Source: Bostrychus sinensis (taxonomy: Eukaryota; Chordata; Actinopteri; Gobiiformes; Eleotridae). Taken from it: DNA of 64,000 nucleotides. Location of the stretch: positions 41,643,554 to 41,707,553 of the forward strand of contig CM036243.1 of the NCBI GenBank assembly GCA_020698575.1, in the 5' to 3' direction. The notes under the pieces were generated by a model, which saw only the letters and a program-made list of their open reading frames with translations, did no database searches and was not told the DNA's origin. A program made the position numbers and the translations under genes. Below, one piece after another: positions 31,590 to 43,600 of the stretch (within the stretch, counting starts at the first letter, position 1; every line of letters begins with the position of its first letter).

Positions 31590-32595
31590 TTTTACCTTTA
31601 CTCATTTGTGGACAAAGTACTCAAAAGCTGTACTCAAGTAAAAGTACTGTTACTTCAAAAATAATATTACTCAAGTAGAAAAGTACCCAACATTTTATTC
31701 AGTAAAAGTAAAAAAGTGTTGAGTATAAAATTAACTTAAGTAGAAAGTGCATTTGAATGTTTTTGCAAAATCTTCCTCTTCCCCGAGTTTCAAACACAGA
31801 ACTTTTCTGATGTCGAGTCAGTTGTGCTACTCCTCAGACAATTTAAACTTTTACTCAAGTAAAAGTAAAAATATAATCCTCCAAAATTACTGAAGTAAAA
31901 GTTGTTGTTCTACAAAATGTTCTACAAAATGTACTTAAGTATATTACTTGAGTAAAAGTATCTAGTTACTGTCCACTACTGACTTTACTTGAGTAAATAT
32001 TTACACTCCTCTTTCCTCACACAAACCTGGAGTCTGTCACAATAACACAGCACAGATCTGGAGTTTGCTTTTCATTCTTTACAATAAAAAATAAAAATAC
32101 TGTGAAAAAGCAATGAATTTTGAACTAAAACAACAGCTCCTTCACATTATTCCTGACAGATTCTAGTTGTGGATAGATAAAGGATGTATCGACCAATCAG
32201 AGCGCTCCTGTCCTGTGAAAGCGTGTGATTGGTTAAACTGTTCCTTCCCTCGCTCTAAAACTAAAACCTTTATAACACAGCCCACAGTGACCTCAGAGGC
32301 TCAGTTTTTTCTCAGATGACTTCTGTTCTGCTGCACTAAAAACTAAATAATTATCTTTACCAAAATAAAAGAAAAAAGAAATCAGGTGGTGCAGCTTTAA
32401 GGATAATTTTTAAGGTGATACTTTTACTTTTACTTGAGTACATTTTTGCTCCTTTATGTAATAAATAATAATAATAATAATAATTCATCAAATTTATATA
32501 GCGCTTTTTTGGACACTCAAAGACGCTTTACATACCAAAAGAAAAAAAAGAAAAAAAAAAGTGTACTTTTACTTTTTACTTTAACTGAGTACTCC
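31590..32595. mobile_element. Mosaic of 'acttttacttgagta' repeats split by a MITE
   Basis: Blocks at about 31590-31985 and 32405-32595 belong to the ACTTTTACTTGAGTA family. The block between (about 31987-32400) is a copy of the MITE at 60073-60518, over 85% identical by eye and missing its left end. A SINE-like tail with (ATA)n lies at about 32459-32535. Confidence 0.65.
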
Positions 32596-32639
32596 TTCCA
32601 CCATTGGTTAAAATATTGTATTATTGTAATAATACATGT

Positions 32640-32910
32640 TTTAATTCTTCAACACTCCCCGTACAGCGCTGCCCAGTGCCCCCGCGCTGAACTACACTAC
32701 CCATGATCCCTCAGCCGCCTCAGCGCCGCTGTTTCCGGCCGTGCCGCCGCTGCTGACGGTCATCTCCTGATTCAGGCTGCGACACCCCCCGAGAGTTTGA
32801 AGCCCGTGCCCCGGCTCCTGAACCCGGACACCCGCCGCAGCCTCCTCTCCGCTCTCTCCGCCTCGGCCCCAGCCCAGCAGCTCCCTCCGCAGAAGCCCCG
32901 CAGTCCCATC
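32640..32910 (+). promoter_or_regulatory. rab1a: rab1a CpG promoter and 5' UTR
   Basis: GC- and CpG-rich, with ACTACACTACCCATGATCCC at 32691-32710 that resembles the ZNF143/THAP11 site (ACTACAATTCCCA) and a TTTCCGGCC ETS-like site. The CDS starts at 32911. Confidence 0.6.
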
Positions 32911-32924
32911 ATGAATCCCGAATA
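32911..32924 (+). CDS. rab1a: rab1a coding exon 1
   Basis: ATGAATCCCGAATA|GTGAGTG: four codons plus two bases of Tyr5. No in-frame ATG is close upstream. Confidence 0.93.
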
Positions 32925-35900
32925 GTGAGTGTTTTGGTTTTTCGGCAGCGGATGCTAACGTTAGCCGCGTTAGCTTCGATAGCGGCTAAAGGCTAAAAAA
33001 AAGAGGGGCTGTGGCGGCGCACGGAAACTTCGTGACAGCGCTTTTACTCGTTTTAAAACGCGCCAGACTTCATATTCTCACATTCACCACAAACCCATTA
33101 ACGATAGTCTTTATTCCCGACGCGTCGCCTTTACATAAATAACTTTAAAAAGTGTCGCGTTAGCTCGTAGCCGGATGCTAACAGACGTAGCGACGTAGCT
33201 TCACTTGGGGATCTCTCTTTAATTAAGTTATTTCTTGGTATTCTCCACCGCGGATACGTAAATACACGCGTTAAAAGCGCCCTGACGCGTTAAACTGTAA
33301 AATGTTTGACTTTTGGCGTATTTTTTTTGGTGAAAAATCCGCAGCGTAAACAGGAAGTAGCACAGTTCTTCATGTACGAACTATTACACAACAACAAGGA
33401 ACAGACCGGCTCAGAATTATAAAATATAAACTATATGGATCAGTTTATGAGCAGATGTCTGATCAAAGTCGTGTAAAATGTAAAAGGGCGTGAATATAAA
33501 CTTTTATCTAACCCGTCTGTGTTGTTTAAAAAGAGTTTAAAAGGATTAAAACTGATGGTGTCGAAACCAAGGCCTTAAAAGTCTTTAATGTACGACATAA
33601 TCCTGGTCCAGGTTTCTACTTGTTACCTTAGAGCTGCTGCAGTTTGAGGAAAAACTCTCATTGTGCTGTAATTCTGTTGGATGTTGCCATAACGAGGAGA
33701 TGGAAATGTTTAGAGAAAACTGTGTCACAATCAGGACTTAACAAGAGCTAAACTAGGTCTAAAACAAGGACTAAACCAGGTCTAAAACAAGGACTAAACC
33801 AGGTCTAAAACAAGGACTAAACCAGGTCTAAAACAAGGACTAAACCAGGTCTAAAACAAGGACTAAACCAGGTCTAAAACAAGGACTAAACCAGGTCTAA
33901 AACAAGGACTAAACCAGGTCTAAAACAAGGATTAAACCAGGTCTAAAACAAGGTCTAAACCAGGTCTAAAACAAGGACTAAACCAGGTCTAAAACAAGGA
34001 CTAAACCAGGTCTAAAACAAGGTCTAAACCAGGTCTAAAACAAGGACTAAACCAGGTCTAAAACAAGGATTAAACTAGGTCTAAAACAAGGACTAAACCA
34101 GGTCTAAAACAAGGACTAAACCAGGTCTAAAACAAGGACTAAACCAGGTCTAAAACAAGGATTAAACTAGGTCTAAAACAAGGACTAAACCAGGTCTAAA
34201 ACAAGGATTAAACTAGGTCTAAAACAAGGACTAAACCAGGTCTAAAACAAGGATTAAACTAGGTCTAAAACAAGGACTAAACCAGGTCTAAAACAAGGAC
34301 TAAACCAGGTCTAAAACTAGGTCTAAACCAGGTCTAAAACAGAACTAAACCAGGTCTTAACCAGGAGTTACAGCTCTCTTTGCAGTCAGAGTCTGTGTGT
34401 GGTTTTTGCTCCTGTCCTGTGTCTGACGTCATGTCTCTGTTGTGTTTCCCCAGCGATTATTTATTCAAGCTGCTGCTCATCGGAGATTCTGGCGTGGGCA
34501 AGTCCTGTCTCCTCCTACGGTTCGCAGTAAGTGTCCTCCGGCAGAGTGGTTAGCCTGTGTCCTCTCTGCATTACCCCTGACCTCAGAGTTTTTACTAGTA
34601 CACTTCAGTGGACAAAAAAAAACAGAGGCTAGCGTCCAAACACAAACAATCACAAAAACAAGACAGTTGTTCCACAGAGAGAATGCAATGACAGAAAGGT
34701 GCCCACAAGATGCTTAAAAAAAACATAACTCACTGATGATGTACAAATAAATAAATAAGATCAGACCATGGAGATAAAAAAACAAAAATAATTTATACTT
34801 TTTCTGATCCGTATGATGAGCGAATTCATCTTCTACAACCATAAAACACAATAATATTTAATAAAAGACACATGTTTGGAGCTAAATTCTTAGCTGTGAC
34901 TTAAAACCTGTAGTGTGAAAGATTTATTCTGTTATTTATTTGATTCATGCAAAGGAACATTAAAGCTCCCACTAGGAACTGAAACTTGGTATATATTTTT
35001 TTGATTCCAGTAGTATCGTCACTTTCCTTCGCTATTGTTTAACTGTACCCAGCCCTTCGCTCATACAGTCTTCGTAAAGTGCTCATATAAAACATCTGTG
35101 CTTTTTAGTAAAAAATGCATTTTATTCTTACTTTATTTACGTAAATACTAAAGGTATCCCCAAAGTCATAAAAGTATTAAATATTATGAGTAGGTATTAA
35201 ATTTTGTTCATCTAGGTCTTAAAATTTGGCAAAAAATTTAATATTACAAAAAGTGGAGTCACCGCACACAACAAAATCTATTTATTAAAGAAATGTTGCC
35301 ATTGAAATGCATGATTCATGTTTTCACGATGTTTTAATGCAGCTCCTGAGTTCTTTCATTGGTGTTGGACTTTTAAAATAAAATCCTTGAGTTTCAGAGT
35401 AGCACGGATAATTCTTCAGTGTAAAGTTCTGCTGTTGACAATACTGGCGTTGAAAGTCTTTAAAAGGTCTTAAATTTCAGAGGACGAAACCTGGAGCTGC
35501 CCTGCACTAATTCTCCAGTTTTTTTAAAATCTCAAATTCAAGATAAAAATTAAAAAGAATAATCTCCCTGCTTTTAAAATAAAAGTATAGCAATATAAAT
35601 GATTAAATTTACTCTTTTTACTAGATATTCTATGTTCAGAATATACCTGAGAGAAGAAAGTAAATAATAATCTTAAATTTATAAAAAAAATACTACAAAA
35701 ATGTAGCTTTAAAAAATTATGTAATCTAGGGGTGTAACGATACATTTTTGCTACGATAAGATACGTATCGGTTAGAAGTGTTCTGATACGATTCAAGAAT
35801 GATATTGGCTAATTTGGAACAATACGATTCAACACCTTCATATCGATAATTGATACACCGACTTTTTGCCAAAAATAGGGATGTAACAATGCACTGAAGT

Positions 35901-38900
35901 CACGATTTCGATTCACGATTTTATGTTCACGATTACGATTGTTTATGATTTTATTAGCAGACTTAGTTGCAGCATAAATATGTTACATTATGATTTTTTT
36001 ACATAGCTTATTTGTGTGTCCTTGTTACACTTAAAATGTTGTACATTTCTTATTAACAGAAATTTAATAAAAAAGTAGATATTTAAACAATAGATAGGAT
36101 TAAAATAACAAAAATGTATAACATAATTTGTTAGTGACTTTTAATAACATCACCCAGCTTATTCTAAATCCACACCTCAGAAATATAAAATGGGTCAAGT
36201 CTTATAAAAATATCAGAGAGGAAAGACACATCCTTAGTAAAGACTCTTATCTCCATGGAAACGCTCAAGGGGAGGGACCACTGAAACTTCAGATAAACTT
36301 TAGCTGTTGTTAGCCACTTAGCTTTCCTTTAGCTCGCTGCTAACAACAAGCTACTTTCTGAACGATGGTAAACGGAGCAAAGAGGTTTGTGCAGCCTAAA
36401 TAAAAAATGTTCTCTTCGATCGATTTTTAGCTGATTTACGAAGAATCGTTACATCCCTAGCCAAAAATCATAAGTTTATTCTCAAATGTAGCACCACGGC
36501 CGGGGCTAATTGAGTCCAGCAAACAGAGAGCGATGTTTTTTTCATTAAAAACACAAAAAATATACCCCAGAAGCCTTGTCTGGTCTTATTTTAGCATGCA
36601 AATTTCTGATATTGATATTTCCGATATTATACATGACGTAGCAAACGATACGATTCGATACAAGCTGATGTGTATCGATATAGTTGTTTCGCAGTAGCTG
36701 CATCGATTACACCCCTGAGGTAAGCTAACATTAAAATAATCTTACTTAGCTGCACTTTGGAGCTTCTTAAGTTTCAGAAGCTGGCTCTAGAAAGGCGGCA
36801 AATATTTTCTTCATAATTGTGAAGCGCCCGCGTACCCCAGGTTGGGAAACGCTGCCAGCAGAGCGTTATGTTAAACTCAGAGCCGGGTCTGGTTTCCTGC
36901 CTGAGTGTGACGACAAGAGAGCGGTTAGAGGTGTTAATGAAGCTCTGACCTCTGACCTCTCTGTTCCAGGACGACACGTACACAGAGAGCTACATCAGCA
37001 CCATCGGAGTCGACTTCAAGATCCGGACCATCGAGCTGGACGGGAAGACCATCAAACTGCAGATCGTAAGCTCCTCAGACCCAAACCAGGACTAAACCAG
37101 GTCTAAACCAGGTCTAAACCAGGACTAAACCAGGACTAAACCAGGACTAAACCAGGACTAAACCAGGACTAAACCAGGTCTAAACCAGGACTAAACCAGG
37201 ACTAAACCAGGACTAAACCAGGACTAAACCAGGTCTAAACCAGGTCTAAACCAGGACTAAACCAGGACTAGACCAGGACTAGACCAGGACTAAACCAGGT
37301 CTAAACCAGGTCTAAACCAGGTCTAAACCAGGACTAAACCAGGACTAAACCAGGACTAAACCAGGACTAAACCAGGACTAAACCAGGTCTAAACCAGGTC
37401 TAAACCAGGACTAAACCAGGACTAAACCAGGACTAAACCAGGACTAAACCAGGACTAAACCAGGTCTAAACCAGGACTAAACCAGGACTAAACCAGGACT
37501 AAACCAGGACTAAACCAGGTCTAAACCAGGACTAAACCAGGACTAAACCAGGACTAAACCAGGACTAAACCAGGTCTAGACCAGGACTAGACCAGGACTA
37601 GACCAGGACTAGACCAGGTCTAAACCAGGTCTAAACCAGGACTAAACCAGGACTAAACCAGGACTAAACCAGGTCTAAACCAGCTCTAAACCAGCTCTAA
37701 ACCAGGTCTAAACCAGCTCTAAACCAAGACTAAACCAGGACTAAACAAGGTTTAAACCAGGACTAAACCAGGTCTAAACCAGGTCTAAACCAGGTCTAAA
37801 CCGGGTCTAAACCGGGTCCAAACCGGGACTAAACCGGGACTAAACCGGGTCTAAACCGGGACTAAACCGGGACTAAACCAGGTCTAAACCGGGACTAAAC
37901 CAGGTCTAAACCGGGACTAGACCAGGTCTAAACCAGGACTAGACCAGGTCTAAACCAGGTCTAAACCAGGTCTAAACCAGGACTAAACCAGGACTAAACC
38001 AGGACTAAACCAGGACTAAACCAGGACTAAACCAGGACTAAACCAGGACTAGACCAGGTCTAAACCAGGTCTGTGTTTTCAGTGGGACACGGCGGGACAG
38101 GAGCGCTTCAGGACCATCACCTCCAGCTACTACAGAGGAGCCCACGGCATCATCGTGGTCTACGACGTCACGGACCAGGTCTGTGTCCTCTGGTCCCTGG
38201 GCCTTTTGGGTTTATGTTGAGTTTATGTTGGGTATATTTTGGGTTTATTTTGAGTTTATGTTGGGTTTATTTTGAGTTTATGTTGGGTTTATTTTGAGTT
38301 TATGTTGGGTTTATGTTGGGTTTATTTTGAGTTTATGTTGGGTTTATGTTGGGTTTATTTTGAGTTTATGTTGGGTTTATGTTGGGTTTATGTTGGGTTT
38401 ATTTTGGGTTTATGTTGGGTTTATTTTGAGTTTATGTTGGGTTTATGTTGGGTTTATTTTGAGTTTATGTTGGGTTTGTTTTGGGTTTATGTTGGGTTTA
38501 TTTTAGGGTTATTTTGGGTTTATGTTGGGTTTATTTTGAGTTTATGTTGAGTTTATGTTGGGTTTGTTTTGGGTTTATGTTGGGTTTATGTTGAGTTTAT
38601 GTTGGGTTTGTTTTGGGTTTATGTTGGGTTTATTTTGAGTTTATGTTGGGTTTGTTTTGGGTTTATGTTGGGTTTGTTTTGGGTTTATGTTGGGTTTATT
38701 TTGGGTTTAAAGCGTGACTTTGTGCTGTGTTGTGGCAGGAGTCCTTTAACAACGTGAAGCAGTGGCTGCAGGAGATCGACCGCTACGCCAGCGAGAACGT
38801 CAACAAGCTGCTCGTCGGGAACAAGTGCGACCTCACCACCAAGAAGGTCGTGGACTACACCACAGCCAAGGTCAGTCACGTACGCCCGTGTTTCCCAACC

Positions 38901-40650
38901 AGGGGTGCGGGGCCCTCAGGGGAACGCGGAAGAAAATATTTACAATATTTTCATATTAAACTATAGAAACCTGTGAAAAACAAGCAAGCTGAAGGAGAGG
39001 AAGCTGCTGAAAATATTATTTGGATATTTTTGTTAAATATTTTTTAGGTTTAATAGCTTGTTTTAAAGGAGAGTCAAATTCTTTTTTTGTTGTTTAATAA
39101 ATATATTAAATAAATAAATATATTATAATTTAAGATAATTTTTTTTCAAGAAATATATAGGAAATATAATATCTTTTTTAATGTTATAATAAAATAGGTT
39201 AATGTAATAATTGATTTATTATTTTCTAGTTATTTAGTAAGTCAATTTTTATTTAAAATTCTTGTGTTTTTAAGCAATAAATGCAGGAGAATTAGCATTT
39301 ACAGTAAAATAAGTACAACATTTCTTTGCACTAATCAATAAAGATGTTTAGAGGGGGAGGGAACCACTGTGTTACGCTGTTACCATACGCGGCAGGAAAA
39401 ACGCCCTTTAGCCCTGATCTCGGGGCAGGTCCCGGCACCACACAAGAACCAAAGCTGGGTCCTCAGTCGTTTGTGAGCCCAGGGTTCTTAAAGACACCAC
39501 CAGATGTTTTTTTTTTTAAGTGGCACTGGGTTGAGTCAGTGTTTCCCACAGAAAGTGTGTCAGTGAAGGTGATATTGATTAATATAGCGATTGGGATTAG
39601 ATTTGCAATATATATATATTTTAACAAAAAAGAGGCAAGGAGGAGCGCTTCCTGGACCTCCAGAAGGAAGTATAAGAGAAGCAAAAACGAGGTGCTCTTT
39701 GGGAAGGGACAGGCAACGCAAAAACAACGAAATACCCAAGGCACTTTCCCATCAAGTTAAAAAGCCTTTATTATTTAGGGCATGTCACAGTCGACTAAAA
39801 TAGCCCCAACGTATTTCCATGAGGTCTCGCGCTGTTTAAGTTTTTTTTTATTCTGTTTCCTTTTTTTTTCCGGACTCCATACAAAAAGGAAACAGGAATA
39901 AAAAAACTTAAACAGTGCGAGACCTCATGGATTTATAGACTTAAGGCCACAAAACGCCCAGGACTGAATGAAGATTTGGACTTCACTGTGTTTTTATAGA
40001 CTGTTGGGCTATTCTCTGTACTTTATCTGTAGTTTTTGCCATTGTAAGTTTGCTTTTATGTACTGTTAGTGTTTCTTGGTTAATGCTGCTGTCTTGTGGC
40101 TCTTCATACACCTGTCCACACAGGTGTTAACCCTGCACCACGCCCTCTCACAGGTGGACAAACCATGTTGGTGGAATGTATCTTTAAAACTCACATGACA
40201 CACTTTACTTTAGTTTGTCCCCTGATGAAGGCTGTGACAGCGAAACACGCTGGGGCTTTTTTAGTTTACTGTGACCTGCCCTGAATAATAAAGGCTTTTT
40301 AACTTTAGGAGAGAGTGCCTTGGGTATTTCGTTGTTTTTGCATATATGTTTTTAATCAGGATTTTTAAGAACCACTGGCAGAAACTCATTAACATTCGTC
40401 ATCCTTTTTGTTTTTCTCTGTAAATGAAGGCGGTGCCAGTGTTTAATAAACAAGGAGAAGTAAATCCTGCTGTGCATTCAGGGCTGCAAATAAAGATCAT
40501 TTTAATAATCAATTAAACTGTTGAATATTTTTTAAATGAATAATCTGATAGTGAAGTGCAAGTAAAGTGGTTAAAAACTTAAGGTGTTTATAGTTTTGTT
40601 AATTTTTTTATTTTTTTTTTTTTTTTTTTGATAATTCTAAAAAAAATCAC

Positions 40651-40681
<31 letters not shown>

Positions 40682-43600
40682 ATTTGAACCAGACAAGGCC
40701 ATGAATTTGCCACTTAAGGATGTTTGGATAGAGCATATAAATGCAAATATATATATAAACACAAAATGTACATTGTTTTTAACTGTTTGTGTTGCTTTAT
40801 TGCTCTGTGTTGGTAAAAAACCTCTCAGCACACGGCCTCTTTCAGAGTCTGTTACTTCCTCAGTTACTGATTAATTCAATTCAGTTTTATTTGTATGTCC
40901 CAGTATCACAACAAAAGTCGGCTCAAAGGGCTTCACAAACAGTTAATCAAACATAAACACGCAATCAGACAAAATTAAGACAAGATTAAGCCATTACTAA
41001 ATTAGTTGAAGATTATTTCAATAATTATAATCAATCTGATTAGTTGTTGCAGCTCTACTGTGCATTAAATCACTTCTCTGCTCCACTGTAACACATTATA
41101 CCCACATGACTTTAACCATGAATTTAACCATGAGTTTAACCATGAGTTTAACCATGAGTTTAACCATGAGTTTAACCATGAGTTTAACCATGACTTTAAC
41201 CATGACTTTAACCATGAGTTTAACCATGAGTTTAACCAGCGTTTAACCATGAGTTTAACCATGAGTTTAACCATGAGTTACCATGACTTTAACCATGAGT
41301 TTAACCATGAGTTTAACCATGAGTTTAACCATGAGTTTAACCATGAGTTTAACCAGCGTTTAACCATGAGTTTAACCATGAGTTTAACCATGAGTTTAAC
41401 CATGAGTTTAACCATGAGTTTAACCATGAGTTTAACCAGCGTTTAACCATGAGTTTAACCAGCGTTTAACCATGACTTTAACCATGACTTTAACCATGAG
41501 TTTAACCATGAGTTTAACCATGAGTTACCATGACTTTAACCAGCGTTTAACCATGAGTTTAACCATGAGTTTAACCATGAGTTTAACCATGAGTTTAACC
41601 ATGAGTTTAACCATGACTTTAACCATGACTTTAACCATGACTTTAACCATGACTTTAACCATGAGTTTAACCATGAGTTACCATGACTTTAACCAGCGTT
41701 TAACCATGAGTTTAACCATGAGTTTAACCATGCGTTTAACCATGCGTTTAACCATGCGTTTAACCATGAGTTTAACCATGAGTTTAACCATGAGTTTAAC
41801 CATGAGTTTAACCATGAGTTTAACCATGAGTTTAACCAGCGTTTAACCATGAGTTTAACCATGAGTTTAACCATGAGTTTAACCATGAGTTTAACCATGA
41901 GTTTAACCATGAGTTACCATGCGTTTAACCATGCGTTTAACCATGCGTTTAACCATGAGTTTAACCATGAGTTTAACCATGAGTTTAACCATGAGTTTAA
42001 CCATGAGTTACCATGAGTTACCATGCGTTTAACCATGCGTTTAACCATGCGTTTAACCATGAGTTTAACCATGAGTTTAACCATGAGTTTAACCATGAGT
42101 TTAACCATGAGTTTAACCAGCGTTTAACCATGACTTTAACCATGACTTTAACCATGACTTTAACCATGAGTTTAACCATGAGTTTAACCATGAGTTTAAC
42201 CATGCGTTTAACCATGCGTTTAACCATGAGTTTAACCATGAGTTTAACCATGAGTTTAACCAGCGTTTAACCATGAGTTTAACCATGAGTTTAACCATGA
42301 GTTACCATGCGTTTAACCATGCGTTTAACCATGAGTTTAACCATGAGTTTAACCATGAGTTTAACCATGAGTTTAACCATGAGTTTAACCATGAGTTTAA
42401 CCATGAGTTACCATGCGTTTAACCATGCGTTTAACCATGAGTTTAACCATGAGTTTAACCATGAGTTTAACCATGAGTTTAACCATGAGTTTAACCATGA
42501 GTCTAACCATGAGTCTAACCATGACTTTAACCATGAGTTTAACCATGAGTTTAACCATGAGTTTAACCAGCGTTTAACCATGAGTTTAACCATGAGTTTA
42601 ACCATGAGTTTAACCATGAGTTTAACCATGCGTTTAACCATGCGTTTAACCATGCGTTTAACCATGAGTTTAACCATGAGTTTAACCATGAGTTTAACCA
42701 TGAGTTTAACCATGAGTTTAACCATGAGTTACCATGCGTTTAACCATGCGTTTAACCATGCGTTTAACCATGAGTTTAACCATGAGTTTAACCATGCGTT
42801 TAACCATGCGTTTAACCATGCGTTTAACCATGCGTTTAACCATGCGTTTAACCATGAGTTTAACCATGAGTTTAACCATGAGTCTAACCATGACTTTAAC
42901 CATGACTTTAACCATGACTTTAACCATGAGTCTAACCATGAGTCTAACCATGACTTTAACCATGACTTTAACCATGACTTTAACCATGACTTTAACCATG
43001 AGTTTAACCATGAGTTTAACCATGAGTTTAACCATGAGTTTAACCATGAGTCTAACCATGAGTCTAACCATGAGTTTAACCATGAGTTTAACCATGAGTT
43101 TAACCATGAGTCTAACCATGAGTCTAACCATGAGTCTAACCATGAGTCTAACCATGAGTCTAACCATGACTTTAACCATGACTTTAACCATGACTTTAAC
43201 CATGACTTTAACCATGACTTTAACCATGACTTTAACCATGAGTTTAACCATGAGTTTAACCATGAGTCTAACCATGAGTCTAACCATGAGTTTAACCATG
43301 AGTTTAACCATGAGTTTAACCATGAGTTTAACCATGAGTCTAACCATGAGTCTAACCATGAGTCTAACCATGAGTCTAACCATGAGTCTAACCATGAGTT
43401 TAACCATGAGTTTAACCATGACTTTAACCATGAGTTTAACCATGAGTTTAACCATGAGTCTAACCATGAGTCTAACCATGAGTTTAACCATGAGTTTAAC
43501 CATGAGTTTAACCATGAGTTTAACCATGACTTTAACCATGAGTTTAACCATGAGTCTAACCATGAGTCTAACCATGAGTCTAACCATGAGTTTAACCATG

